Shown: piece after piece, positions 1 to 10,100 of the stretch
Layout of the letters: each line of letters starts with the position of its first letter
Position numbering within the stretch: position 1 is the first letter of the stretch
Assembly (NCBI RefSeq): GCF_009720745.1
Contig: NZ_WNKX01000020.1
Coordinates: 1-64,000, forward strand
Reading direction: 5' to 3'
Source: Massilia eburnea
Lineage (GTDB): Bacteria > Pseudomonadota > Gammaproteobacteria > Burkholderiales > Burkholderiaceae_D
Length of the DNA: 64,000 bases
Program-made: the position numbers and the translations under genes
The notes under the pieces: generated by a model
The model's database searches: none
The model's input: the letters and a program-made list of their open reading frames with translations, nothing else
Told to the model about the DNA's origin: nothing

Positions 1-127
1 TAGTAATGCCACGTCGATCACTCCAATTCCCCACTCAATGTCATGAGCAGGATTGTGTCTTAAACGTGGGTCAGATTCTGATGCAAATTATGCGGCAAAG
101 TGGGTCAATTTTCGGTGCAAATCAACA
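1..127. mobile_element. Terminal end of an IS21-family-like insertion sequence (body outside window)
   Basis: Two related 23-bp direct repeats lie at 66-88 and 100-122. Both begin GTGGGTCA and end TGCAAAT, and they match at 18 of 23 positions. The outer one runs on to CAACA at about 127. Read on the minus strand this gives an end starting TGTTGATTTGCACC, the look I know for ends of IS21-type elements, which carry several terminal repeats and finish in 5'-TG...CA-3'. No transposase reading frame is visible in the 127 bases, so the element body must lie before the window. Family assignment is from memory of the end sequence, not from a search. Confidence 0.5.
66..122. repeat. Pair of 23-bp direct terminal repeats
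   Basis: Copies at 66-88 and 100-122, 34 bp start to start, both GTGGGTCA...TGCAAAT. They are probably transposase binding sites at the end of the IS21-like element. From 128 to 286 I see nothing recognisable. Confidence 0.6.
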
Positions 128-286
128 GCTGACGATATCGCTTGGCTTCGAATCTATCGAAATGTAGCCAACCGATGCAATGATTCTGCCCCCTGCACTT
201 TGGCGAAGCTAGTATGAAATCTGCCAACTGATGAAATGAAATAGCAGAGTCGGACGTTGCCGACCGGGGTTCCTCCTCAGACTTTC

Positions 287-1435
287 TCACCAGGTCCAGT
301 GATGGGACCGTAGTCCAACGCGGCCGTTCTTCGCTGACTTTTTATGAAGCCCGCGATTCCCCGCCAACAAGCTATCCAGGCCTCGCGTCTTCATCAGGTG
401 CACAAACTGCTCGTCGAGGAAGCCGCGGCGATAGGCATGCTGGGAAAGGTCGATATCGCCGAAAGCATTCGCCTCCAGAATCCTGGGGCCATCGTCGCAG
501 ATCGCAATATCCCATCCGGGACAGATGAACCCAGGCAGGGCCAGGTGCGCCTCGCATACCAGCCGCTTGATCTCGGGCCAGTGCGGCAATTGGAAGCCCA
601 CCAGCGCGGCGCCTGTCCGCGGATGGACAGATACCGTGTTCTGTCCGGGCCCCGTACCCGTAATCACACGACTGACCGTTCCCGTCTCGATGTCGACGGT
701 GGCCAGCATATTGCCGCTTGCGCCGTGCTGGAAGTTGTCGGAGTCGCGTCCGCCTACGTTGATCTTGAAAATGGCTTTGACGAGCTGCGGACCGTTTGGC
801 GTAAGGAAGGTGTGGATGCGCACGCCGGAGATCTTGTCGCCGCAGACTTCGGCGATCTGCGTGTGCGGCGACAACGGCTCCTGCAGGATCCAGCCGAAAG
901 TGCGGCCATCGTCAATCGACTTTGTGAACTCGTCGATAGGGATCGTCGTCCCGTTCCCCAGAACCAGGGAGTCGCCCTCCACCGCTTTGACCAGTGTGTT
1001 TCCGCGGCCGTAGCTGCCGAACGACGGCTTCAGATAGACCGGCAAGTTGCCGGAATCGCGAAGATAGCTTGCCAGCGCTTCCCGTGTATCGAGATTGACG
1101 AATGGCTGCGGCTTTTGCGCCCGATAGACCGCACGGATGCCCGGCGTCGGTAATCCATAGCCAAGAAACATCGCATACATGGTGAGCTTGTCGATCGTAA
1201 GAATCGTCGAGTGCGTATCGACGAGGATCTGCTCCAGTATGGCCTGCACCCGCCAGCCGCCGAACTCCGACTTGGCTTCGAAACTCAGGTCAGTCTGATA
1301 TAGCCGGAAGTCGAGGTACTCGGAAAATCCCAGCCGTCCTAAACCGCGCCGCAGGCGCCAGGCCTCGAGCAACAGGCTGAGGACGGTACGGTTGCTGTCG
1401 CGAGCTGCCTGCTTGATCGAATCGATAATTTCCAT
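287..1435 (-). CDS. Sugar-transfer associated ATP-grasp domain protein
   Basis: The 382-residue protein resembles the ATP-grasp family found with sugar-transfer and polysaccharide genes. The N-terminal part carries a LDFRLYQ segment, followed by a DKLTMYAMFLGYGLPTP stretch typical of the family. The glycine-rich loop SFGSYGRGN near residue 140 would bind ATP, and the C-terminal part has the metal-binding style ILEANAFGDID. Such proteins ligate a carboxylate to an amine or thiol, but the substrate is unknown. I start at 1435 because AAAGGAT precedes that ATG by about 9 nt; the open frame extends further up without a better site. No partner gene lies beside it, and the IS end is 160 bp past its stop, so the locus may be a transferred or trimmed fragment. 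Confidence 0.7.
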   Translation of the reverse strand: MEIIDSIKQAARDSNRTVLSLLLEAWRLRRGLGRLGFSEYLDFRLYQTDLSFEAKSEFGGWRVQAILEQILVDTHSTILTIDKLTMYAMFLGYGLPTPGIRAVYRAQKPQPFVNLDTREALASYLRDSGNLPVYLKPSFGSYGRGNTLVKAVEGDSLVLGNGTTIPIDEFTKSIDDGRTFGWILQEPLSPHTQIAEVCGDKISGVRIHTFLTPNGPQLVKAIFKINVGGRDSDNFQHGASGNMLATVDIETGTVSRVITGTGPGQNTVSVHPRTGAALVGFQLPHWPEIKRLVCEAHLALPGFICPGWDIAICDDGPRILEANAFGDIDLSQHAYRRGFLDEQFVHLMKTRGLDSLLAGNRGLHKKSAKNGRVGLRSHHWTW

Positions 1436-1660
1436 GGGACTTATCCTTTTAGAAACCATACACATCCGATTATGTTCTTGGCAATTCAGCGAGCACAAGT
1501 GTTCATTTTCCAACGCCATTTATGCGCCGCAACACTAGTTTCCTGCATATCAGCCAAGTTATACGTATTGTGAATATTCAACATTAAAACAAATTATTTG
1601 AATTATATGTTGCGTCGCACCATAATGTTCTCAGACGGACAATATTTCACGGAGAACAGT

Positions 1661-1870
1661 ATGAACCTTAGCAAGCACATGGAATTTATCTTTGTAGGCG
1701 CACTGGCACTGATCGGTGTGTCCGCCGCAGCTGGCGCCGCAGCGCCTAAATTCCTGGCCGCACGTGCGCCGGCCGTTCACGCGGCCACCGCGCAGAACAT
1801 CGCACCTCCAGTTGTCGTGGTGAAGACCAAGCGCCTGACTGCCGAAGAAAAGGCCGCACTGGCAGAGTAA
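1661..1870 (+). CDS. Small exported hypothetical protein (69 aa)
   Basis: A 69-residue protein with a hydrophobic N-terminal segment at about residues 8-27 (FIFVGALALIGVSAAAGAAA), which could be a signal peptide or anchor. A short Ala/Pro/Val-rich stretch and a charged tail ending KTKRLTAEEKAALAE follow. The start at 1661 is chosen over an upstream in-frame ATG at 1598 because GGAGAAC sits just before it. I recognise no family. An AT-rich leader of about 140 bp (1520-1660) precedes it, suggesting its own promoter. Confidence 0.6.
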   Translation: MNLSKHMEFIFVGALALIGVSAAAGAAAPKFLAARAPAVHAATAQNIAPPVVVVKTKRLTAEEKAALAE

Positions 1871-1880
1871 GGCAAGGCCC

Positions 1881-2867
1881 CTAATCGTCGCAGCTGCTTT
1901 CGCGGACGATCATTTCCACCGGCATGGTGATCTGGGCGGGGTTTGCGTCCGGATCCTGCAGCAGCAATTCAACCCCGGCGCGCCCCAGTGCCTCCTTGTC
2001 CACGTGGATCGTGCTGAGGGGAGGAATGGCGGCGGCGGCGCTGCTGATGTCGTCAAAGCCGACGATTGCGATATCGTGCGGGATCTTCATACCTTGGTTG
2101 AGGCAGTACTTCATGGCCGCCAGCGCTGTACTGTCGTTGTAGCAGAACACCGCGTCGGGCCGCTTGGGCAGGCTCAATAGGCTTTGCATGGCCAGCGCCA
2201 CGCCGTCTTCGCCGTCGCCGATGCTGGGCACAATCACTTCCAGGTCCGGGTCGGCATGAACCTTGGCGTCGAACAGCGCCTTGCGGAAGCCGTGGTTGCG
2301 CTGCTGGATACTATAGTGCGCCAACGAGCCGGAAAGCATGGCGATGCGTTTGCGTCCGCTGCGCAGCAGGTGCTGGGTGGCCAGGTAGCCGCCGCGCGCG
2401 TTGTCCGGGTTGACCGAAGTGAAGCCGATACGGTGCATGTCCACCAGCACCATGGGCTTGCCGACCTGCTGCAAAGCCGCCAGCACTTCCGGCTCGAAGA
2501 ATCCGGCGCACAGGATGGCGTCGGGCTGATGCAGCCGGATCTGGCTCAGTACAGGATCCGCCGGGCCAACGGCGATAAAGGACAGGGCAATGCCTTCGCG
2601 CCGGCACGCCTCTTCCGCGCCCTGCAGTACCGGAGAGAAGAAAGGACTGGATGCCAGCGTGTTGTGCTGGCTATGCAGCAGGAAGACGATGCGGCGGATG
2701 CGGCCCTTCTTAAGTTGCGCGAAATCGTAGCCAAGCTTTTGGGCGGCCTTGCGCACTTTGTTGCGAGTGTCTTCCGTCATGCCGGCCTGGTTCTTCAGCG
2801 CGCGCGACACGGTGCCGATCGACAGCCCTGTAGCTTCCGCGATGTCGCGCAGTGTGACCTGACTCAC
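1881..2867 (-). CDS. LacI-family transcriptional regulator of the mannoside locus
   Basis: The 328-residue protein has the classical LacI layout. An N-terminal helix-turn-helix lies at about residues 5-24 (DIAEATGLSIGTVSRAL), then a hinge helix, then a periplasmic-binding-protein-like sugar domain that includes AIVGFDDI, a common LacI-family motif near the C-terminus. The start is a GTG preceded by GGGAGAG. It lies directly downstream of the beta-mannosidase on the same strand, so it probably senses a mannoside or its breakdown product and represses the TonB receptor, halogenase-like and mannosidase genes. The effector is inferred only from neighbours. Confidence 0.88.
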   Translation of the reverse strand: MSQVTLRDIAEATGLSIGTVSRALKNQAGMTEDTRNKVRKAAQKLGYDFAQLKKGRIRRIVFLLHSQHNTLASSPFFSPVLQGAEEACRREGIALSFIAVGPADPVLSQIRLHQPDAILCAGFFEPEVLAALQQVGKPMVLVDMHRIGFTSVNPDNARGGYLATQHLLRSGRKRIAMLSGSLAHYSIQQRNHGFRKALFDAKVHADPDLEVIVPSIGDGEDGVALAMQSLLSLPKRPDAVFCYNDSTALAAMKYCLNQGMKIPHDIAIVGFDDISSAAAAIPPLSTIHVDKEALGRAGVELLLQDPDANPAQITMPVEMIVRESSCDD

Positions 2868-2887
2868 AAAGTCTCTCCCTTTTCCCG

Positions 2888-2897
2888 GTTTATAAAC
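2888..2897. promoter_or_regulatory. Candidate LacI-type palindrome upstream of the regulator gene
   Basis: GTTTATAAAC is a perfect 10-bp palindrome 20 bp before the GTG start of the LacI gene. Its GTTT/AAAC half-sites resemble the palindrome upstream of the TonB receptor gene, although the spacer differs (2 versus 4 bp). It could be an autoregulatory site. Confidence 0.3.
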
Positions 2898-2945
2898 GCT
2901 TCTGGCTGCGTTATATCAGCCGCTTTTGGGGGCGTCAACCGGCGA

Positions 2946-5588
2946 CTACCCCGCTATCGAACGTATGCGCAGCGACTTGCGCAGCGCTGCCAGCCCTGCC
3001 TTGGAAGAGACGCGCAGGGAGATGCTTTCGCCCGGCAGCAAGGTCAAGGCGTTGTCGGAAACTTCGGCATCGGTGTCGCCAAAGTCGATCCACACGGCGC
3101 GCGCGAGGTTTGTGGCCTTTAGCTCCAGCCGATAGCCTGCGCCGTCAGGGCGCAATTCCGCATGCAGGCCGGAAGCCGGCCAGCGCAGGTCTTTTGCCGC
3201 CTTGAAGTAGACCACGTGGCGCGAAGGCGGCTCGCCTTCGGCTTGAAGGTCGAATACCGCGACCGTGCTGGCGGGATCGGCGCTGCCGAGCAAATCCTTG
3301 TCTGCATATTCCGCCAGGCTGGCCGCCGACAACGGCGCCATTTCCAGCGCTTTACCCTCGTCGCGCAGCAACTTGCCGTCGAGCGTCATCAGGCGCAGGC
3401 GCAGTTCGCCTTTCACGCTATGCGTGCGGTCGTTCAGCAGGCTGACCGTGGTGCGGCCTTCAGGGCTGCGCAGTGCGGCCACGGCGACTGGGGCGTAAAA
3501 GCGGCGTGCGTGGAACTGCAGCGCCTTCCAGCGCCCGAACCAGTCTACGCTGGACCATGAGGCGCCCGGCCAGACGTCGTTCAGCTGCCAATACAGGGAA
3601 CCCATGGTATACGGGCGGCTGGCGCGGTGGTGCAAGGCGGCCAGCTCGATACCCTCGGCTTGCGCGGCCTGGCTAAGGTAGACGAAGTGCGCGAAATCTT
3701 TCGGTTCGCCGAATTCGACATTTACATACTTCATCAGGCGCTCATTGCCTTTACCAGCCAGGAATTTCTGGTGCGCTTCGATCACCGGCGTGGCGATGCC
3801 TTGTTCGCCGCGCTTGGCGAAAGCGTCGATCGTGCGCTGCACCGGCCATGCCTGCAGGCCGTATTCGGACATGAAGCGCGGTGTGATCTCCAGGTATTTC
3901 GACGGCGGATGCGCGGGGTTGCCCCACACTTCCCAGTAGTGCATATCGCCGCTTGCTGGCGTATTGGCGACTTCGGCCAGGTCGTCGCTGGGCGAACTGG
4001 CCCAGTAGGCGATGCCGCCGCCCTCCTCCGCCACCACTTTGCGCAAATCGGCGCCGAACAGCTGCTGGTACCCGTTCCAGACTTTGGCGGCGAAGGCGGG
4101 ATCGGCCGCAGCCATTTCCTTGCCGGGGCCCCAGTACTTCCACGCGATTTCTTCTTCGTTATTGCCGCACCAGAGCGCTAGGCTCGGGTGGTTGCGCAGG
4201 CGGCGCACATTGTCGCGAGCCTCGGCGACGACGTTGGCGCGGAAGGCGTTGTCGTAGGCGGGCGGCATGCCGCCGCCGAACATGAAGTCCTGCCAGACCA
4301 GCAGGCCAAGTTCGTCGGCCAGGTCGAAGAAGTCGTCGCTCTCGTAATAGCCGCCGCCCCAGCTGCGCAGGAAGTTCATATTGGCATCGCGTGCGGATTG
4401 CAGCACGCGCCGCAGCTGGGCCTTGCTCACACGCGGCTGGAACATATCGAAGGGAATGCTGTTCGCGCCTTTGGCGAAGACCGGAATTCCGTTGACCGCG
4501 AAATAGAAAGTCTTGCCTTTGTCGTCCGGCTCGCGGCGCAATTCGATGCTCCGCAAGCCAGTGCGGGCGCTGGACTTGGCGATGACGGCCTTGCCGTCGG
4601 CGACTTCCAGTTCATAGCGGTACAGGGGCTGAGCGCCGTAGCCGTTGGGGAACCAGCGCTGCGGGCGGTCGATGTGCAGGGGAAGCTCGATGCGATTGGC
4701 GCCGGCGTGGAGCTCCGTGCGGCGCTGTGCCGCAAGCGTGCGTTTGCCGTCCGGCGCGGTTTGCCACAGGCGCAGGTCGAAGCCTCCATCACGCACCGCA
4801 TCGAGCGAGGCGATCGCCATGATGTCGGCGGTCGTTTCGTCAACGCGGTCCTGGCGCAGCTGCAGGTTGTCGATACGTGCTGCGTTCCAGCTTTCCAGCG
4901 CTACCGGCTTCCAGATGCCGGCGGTGACGTATCGCGGCCCCCAATCCCAGCCATAGTGATAGCCGGGCTTGCGGGCGAAATTGCCGGTCATGGCATCCTT
5001 CGGCTCATCGCCATACGGGGATGGATAATTCCCGGCCAGTTTGAGCGGCATGGCCTGCACCTGCGGCAAAAGCCTGGCAATCGGCGAGCGCAAGACGATG
5101 CGCAACGCATTGCCTTTTGCGCGCAGCTTTCCCTGCACCGGGATGCGCCAGGTGCGGAAGGCGTTGTCGGCATCCAGCAGCTTGTCGCCATTGAGCCAGA
5201 CTTCGGCGAAGGTATCGAGACCATCGAATACCAGGTCGCTGCGCGCGGCTTCCTGCGCGGCGGCAGGCGCGTCGAAGCGGGCGACGTATTCCCAGTCGGC
5301 GAGGCCGATCCATTGCAGGCCGGCTTCCGGCGCGCCGACATATGGATCTGGAATCTGCTTGTTCGCGAACAGGTCGGTATGCACCGTGCCCGGGACCTTT
5401 GCGGCATGCCATGCCGCCGCTTCCGGATGGGCGGCCAGTTGCGCGTTGCCGGGAACCAGGCGGAAGGTCCAGCCTTTGTCGATGAGGACGCGCTCCGGCG
5501 CTGCCGCTGTGGCGACTGCGGCAACCGCCGTCAGGCACAGGCCAAGCAGCAGAACCACCAGGGAACGCCAGTACAGATGCGTGCTCAT
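2946..5588 (-). CDS. Beta-mannosidase, glycoside hydrolase family 2, exported
   Basis: An 880-residue enzyme expected to release mannose from the non-reducing ends of beta-mannosides. An N-terminal signal peptide ends near AAVATAAAPE (about residue 30). GH2 layout follows: a jelly-roll sugar-binding domain (VPGTVHTDL, then FDGLDTFAEVWLNG), an immunoglobulin-like domain, and a TIM barrel with GYHYGWDWGPRY upstream. The acid/base is probably Glu478 in WCGNNE and the nucleophile Glu575 in FMSEYG. Length matches bacterial and animal beta-mannosidases. Its ATG overlaps the stop of the halogenase-like gene (ATGA), so the two are translationally coupled. With the TonB receptor upstream it should act in the periplasm on imported oligosaccharides. 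Confidence 0.92.
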   Translation of the reverse strand: MSTHLYWRSLVVLLLGLCLTAVAAVATAAAPERVLIDKGWTFRLVPGNAQLAAHPEAAAWHAAKVPGTVHTDLFANKQIPDPYVGAPEAGLQWIGLADWEYVARFDAPAAAQEAARSDLVFDGLDTFAEVWLNGDKLLDADNAFRTWRIPVQGKLRAKGNALRIVLRSPIARLLPQVQAMPLKLAGNYPSPYGDEPKDAMTGNFARKPGYHYGWDWGPRYVTAGIWKPVALESWNAARIDNLQLRQDRVDETTADIMAIASLDAVRDGGFDLRLWQTAPDGKRTLAAQRRTELHAGANRIELPLHIDRPQRWFPNGYGAQPLYRYELEVADGKAVIAKSSARTGLRSIELRREPDDKGKTFYFAVNGIPVFAKGANSIPFDMFQPRVSKAQLRRVLQSARDANMNFLRSWGGGYYESDDFFDLADELGLLVWQDFMFGGGMPPAYDNAFRANVVAEARDNVRRLRNHPSLALWCGNNEEEIAWKYWGPGKEMAAADPAFAAKVWNGYQQLFGADLRKVVAEEGGGIAYWASSPSDDLAEVANTPASGDMHYWEVWGNPAHPPSKYLEITPRFMSEYGLQAWPVQRTIDAFAKRGEQGIATPVIEAHQKFLAGKGNERLMKYVNVEFGEPKDFAHFVYLSQAAQAEGIELAALHHRASRPYTMGSLYWQLNDVWPGASWSSVDWFGRWKALQFHARRFYAPVAVAALRSPEGRTTVSLLNDRTHSVKGELRLRLMTLDGKLLRDEGKALEMAPLSAASLAEYADKDLLGSADPASTVAVFDLQAEGEPPSRHVVYFKAAKDLRWPASGLHAELRPDGAGYRLELKATNLARAVWIDFGDTDAEVSDNALTLLPGESISLRVSSKAGLAALRKSLRIRSIAG

Positions 5589-7105
5589 GGTGCACTCGCC
5601 TTCCAGTGCCGCTCAATCCATTCCTGGTGGCTCGGCATCGCGGCAACGGCGTTCTTCAGCATTGCCCGCATGCTTTCCACGACATCGACCAGCTTTTCCT
5701 CCGGCATGTCGTCCACGATCGGATGGTAGCTTTGCGGGATGATGCGCTGCCCCAGCATCACCTGCACCCAGCTTGGCAGCGCGAAGAAGTCTTCGCCATG
5801 GCGGAAGTAGCGTCCATCGCTGCGGAACAATTCGATTGCTTCGCGCAGGCTGTCCGGAATGGACATGGTGCGGCAGTAGTCCCAGAATGGCGAGTCGTTG
5901 CGTTCGGTGGCGTTGTAATGCAGGATCAGGAAGTCGCGCACCCGCTCATATTCGAACTCGGATTCGCGGTTGAACCGTTCCGACAGCAGCGGGTTGAAAT
6001 CCCGCTTGGGGAACAGCGCCAGCAAGCGCGTAATGCCCGATTGCGCCAGGTAGATGCTGGTGGATTCGAGCGGTTCAAGGAACCCACTGGCCAGCCCCAG
6101 CGCAACCACGTTCTTGTTCCAGCATTTCTTGCGCATGCCTGTCGTGAAGCGCAGCGCACGCGGTTCGGCCAGGGCCTTGCCGTCCAGGTTCGCCAACAGG
6201 GTCGCGGCGGCTTCGTCGTCGCTGATATGCCGGCTGGAATACACATAGCCGTTGCCGGTGCGGTGTTGCAGGGGAATGCGCCATTGCCAGCCCGCCGTGC
6301 GCGCGGTGGAGCGCGTGTACGGGGTGATCGGGGCCACGCTTTCGCAAGGGACGGCCATGGCGCGGTCGCAAGGCAGCCAGTGCGTCCAGTCGACGTAACC
6401 GGTCTTCAGCGTCTGCTCGATCAGCAGCCCGCGGAAGCCGGAGCAATCGATGAAAAGTTCGCCGTCGACCACCTGGCCGTTTTCCAGCGTCACCGATTCG
6501 ATGAAGCCGTCATCGGCGCGCTGGTTGACGCCAACGATCTTGCCTTCGATGCGCTGTACGCCGCGCTGTTCGCCCAGCTCGCGCAGGAAGCGCGCGTACA
6601 GGCTGGCGTCGAAATGATAGGCGTAGGCGATATCGGCCAGCGGCGAGCCCGGCGGCGCGTTGCGGTCGCCAGGCGCGAATTTGCCCTGCGGCGCCATGAT
6701 GGTTTGCGGCGAGTATTCGCCAATCGGCGCAGCGCGCCCGGATTGGAACAGTTTGAGCCAGAACTGGTGGAATGGCAGCGGGCCGACCGAGCGGCCGATG
6801 GTACCGAAGCCATGGATATAGCTGTCGCCGATGCGGCTCCAGTCGTTGAATTCGATGCCGAGCTTGATCGTGCCCTGCGTACGCTTGATGAACTCTGTCT
6901 CGTCGATGCCGAGCATTTGTCCATTGAACATCCTGATATGCGGGACGCTTGCTTCTCCCACGCCGACGATGCCGATTTCCTCGGATTCGATCAGGCGTAC
7001 CGAAGCTCCCTTGCCCAGATAAGTGGCCAGCGCCGCTGCAGCCATCCAGCCCGCGCTTCCGCCGCCAACGATAGTGATCTTGCTGATTCGGTCGTGCAGG
7101 TTCAT
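5585..7105 (-). CDS. Tryptophan-halogenase-family flavoprotein
   Basis: The 506-residue protein belongs to the flavin-dependent halogenase family. An FAD-binding GGGSAGWMAA lies near residue 12, and the halogenase signatures GVGEASVPHIR, a Lys in GTIKLGIEF (position of the active-site Lys of PrnA), WQWRIP (the WxWxIP motif) and EPLEST (catalytic Glu/Ser region) are all present. The active-site residues known from tryptophan 7-halogenase therefore look intact. The start at 7105 follows GGAGTG; an upstream TTG at 7117 lacks this. It sits between a TonB receptor and a glycosidase, an arrangement common in Caulobacter- and Xanthomonas-type carbohydrate loci where the real substrate is unknown. 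A partner flavin reductase is not visible in the window. Confidence 0.88.
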   Translation of the reverse strand: MNLHDRISKITIVGGGSAGWMAAAALATYLGKGASVRLIESEEIGIVGVGEASVPHIRMFNGQMLGIDETEFIKRTQGTIKLGIEFNDWSRIGDSYIHGFGTIGRSVGPLPFHQFWLKLFQSGRAAPIGEYSPQTIMAPQGKFAPGDRNAPPGSPLADIAYAYHFDASLYARFLRELGEQRGVQRIEGKIVGVNQRADDGFIESVTLENGQVVDGELFIDCSGFRGLLIEQTLKTGYVDWTHWLPCDRAMAVPCESVAPITPYTRSTARTAGWQWRIPLQHRTGNGYVYSSRHISDDEAAATLLANLDGKALAEPRALRFTTGMRKKCWNKNVVALGLASGFLEPLESTSIYLAQSGITRLLALFPKRDFNPLLSERFNRESEFEYERVRDFLILHYNATERNDSPFWDYCRTMSIPDSLREAIELFRSDGRYFRHGEDFFALPSWVQVMLGQRIIPQSYHPIVDDMPEEKLVDVVESMRAMLKNAVAAMPSHQEWIERHWKASAP

Positions 7106-7169
7106 TCGGCACTCCAAACAGGAAAAAACCTCCCCGGGCCGTGAGGCGCGGGGAGGAAGGAGGGAAGCA

Positions 7170-10100
7170 TTAGAACTTGTAGTTCAGGCCAAAGTAGGCG
7201 ACGCGGCCGGCATAACCGTTGGAGTAGAAACGGTCCTTGGTGTCGTCACCCAGGTGGGAACGCGTTTCTTGCTTCGTCAGGTTCAGCACCGAGGCGGTCA
7301 GGCTCAATTCCTTGGTGATGTTGTACGCCACATTCAGGTCGATCTGGCTGTAAGGCTCTTCATACACGTTTAAGCCGTTGACCAGGCCGTCCACTACCAC
7401 GCCGCGGCGGTTGTAGGAAGCGCGCGCCAGGAAGTCGGCGGTTTCGTAGAACACAGTCAGGTTAGCCTGGTTCTTGGCGCTGCCGACCAGCGGCGACTTG
7501 CCGATTTCGGTGCCATCGCCCAGGGTGATTGCTGCCTGGTTGGTCTTGTTGTACGTGTAGTTGAACTGGAAGCCCAGGCCGTTGGACAGCGTGTGCTGCG
7601 CATACAGCTCGACACCTTGCGAGACGCCGTTACGGCCGCCGGCGGTGGTCGAGTAGCTTTGCACCACCACGCTCTTGCCCGCAACGTCCATGGTCACGTC
7701 GCGCACCACAGGCACCGAGAAGTTGCTGACGTTCTTGCGGAAGTAGTCCAGGCCGAGCACGGAGCCGCGGTGGAAGTACCATTCCACGCCGACGTCGAAC
7801 TGGTTGGCCTTGTACGGCTCAAGCTGCTTGTTGCTGCCGGCGCCGAACCAGCCCTGCTTGTCGCCGCCACCGATCAGGCGGCGGTCATTGACGTACTCCT
7901 GGCTGAAGTACTGCAGGCCGCCTGGCGAGGCGATGTCGCCGTAGCTTGGACGCGCCACCACTTTCGATGCCGCTGCGCGCAGTACCAGGTCCTGGTTCAG
8001 GTCATAGGCCAGGTTCAGGCTTGGCAGCACATCGTTGTAAGTGCGGTCGAGCGAGCTGACCACGAACGACGAGGTGTGCGACAGGCTTTCCGGCAGGCGG
8101 GTGAAGCCGCTGGTGCAACCGGAACCGGCAGGTGCGCCGACTGCTGGCGCGCCGCCCGCCTGGCATGGAGCCGGGCTGCCGTTGGCGCCGTTGAAGAAGT
8201 AGTCGTTGTAGTAGTCAACCTGGTCGGTCGAATCGGCGTGCTGCTTGGTCTTGACGAAGCGCAGGCCGACGTTGCCGCGCAGGCGGTCCATCTTGATATT
8301 GCCCTGCACGTAGGCCGCCGAGATCTTCTCGCTGACGTTGTACACGAAGTTGTCTTCGTTACGGGTCTGCATGCCGCCGTAAGTCTGGTTCAGGTACGAG
8401 ATGTAGGCCGGGTAGTTAATCGCAGGGAAGGCGCTGGCACTGATGCCGCCCACCAGGTTACCCAGCGACCCGCTGTTCAGGAACTGCGGCTGGAACTTAT
8501 TGGCAGTCGGATCGCAGCCGTTCTGGAAGCGCATGTCGTAGTTGGACGGATCGGCGCCCTTGCACACCCAGTAGTTGTTGCCGGTGGCACGATGGGTGCC
8601 GCCATCACGGTACTTGGCGCCAAAGTTCAGGGAATCCAGCCAGCTGGTATCGGTGTGCCAGGTGAAGTCGGCCTGGCCGTACTTCTGCTGGGTGCTGTTC
8701 TTGGTCCAAGACGAAGAGGTGGAACCCAGGTCGATTTCACCGATGCCTTTTGCCAGGTTGTCCATCAGCTGCGGCGAGAAGGTCATGGTCGGCGTGCCGA
8801 CGGTATTCCAGGCGCTGGCGGTGTTACCCAGGGTCCAGCTGCCGTCCGCATTTTGCATGCGCGGCTTGATCGGCATCGTCATCTGCATTTCCGGACCGCC
8901 CGAAGCCCAGGTGCGGCCCAGCTTGAAGGTCGCGTCCAGGCTCTGGCCATGCCAGTCGGCTTCGAAGTCGGCGGTCTGCGACAGCGCTTTTTCGCGGTTG
9001 TAGCTGCCGGTGATCTGCGGCGTTGGAATGGTGCAGTCGTCAGGACCCCAGCCGCCAGGTTGCTGGCCGCCGGCAGCCGCCTGCGCTTCGCTGCAGTAGT
9101 AGGTCTTGCCAGGATGCGCGCTGTATTGGGCGCCGGTGACGATGGTCTTGCTCGGATCGAAGGTCAGGCCATCCAGCATGCGGCCGCCCGGCCAGTTGCC
9201 GTCGCCGTCATATCGCGCCAGGTTCCATTCCGGGATTTTCAGGATGTTGGTCTGCGAATTCTGCTTCAGGTCGAAGCGGAAGTAGTTGGCCGTCAGGGTC
9301 AGGTTGCGGACCGGCTTGAACTGCAGGGTCATCTGGCCGCCCTTGCGTTCGCGCTCTTCGTTCTTCACGTTGAGGTTGACCGAGGTCGGCATCATGAAGT
9401 TGGTGTAGTACTTGCCGTTCTGGTCGTGAAAACCAGACTGGCCCCACCAGTAGCTATCCAGGTTGGACTCTTTGCCGTTGACGTCGGTCGCAGGGTGGCC
9501 CTTGTAGTCGTCGCCGTACCACTGCCAGTTTTCGGTGCTGGCGCCCATGGTGCGCGTGGTGCGTTTTTGCGAGGTCAGGCCGACCAGGACGCCGAAGCGG
9601 TTGCTCTCGTCGTGCCAGGCGTACTGGCCGGCGAACTGGCCGTCGGTCTTCTTGGTGGTGTCGGCCCAGGTGCCTTCCGCCGACACAAAGCCGCTGCCGG
9701 ACTTCACGTCCAGCGGACGGCGGGTGTGCAGGATCACGGTGCCGCCAATGCCGCCTTCGTCGATGCGCGCTTCCGGAGACTTGAACAGCTCCGCGCTGGA
9801 CAGCATATTGGACGGCATCAGCATGTAGTTGAAGGAACGGGTCGGGTCGCCGTTCGATTCGGCGGTGGCGATATAGTTGCCGTTCAACTGAGTCAGGGTC
9901 AGTTCCGAGGACAGGCCGCGCACACTGACGTTCTTGCCTTCGCCGCCGCTGCGGTCGATGATCACGCCCGGTACGCGCTGCAGCGCGTCCGCCACGTTCT
10001 TGTCTGGGAACTTACCGATATCCTCCGCGGTCACCACCTCGATGATCGAGTTGGAATCGCGTTTCTGGTCAAGGCTTTTCTCGATCGCGTAGCGGTAGCC

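Noticed and set aside
344..1153. Long plus-strand open frame antisense to the ATP-grasp gene
   Set aside because: It is the complementary frame of a recognisable gene, has no protein-family features, and is a product of high GC content.
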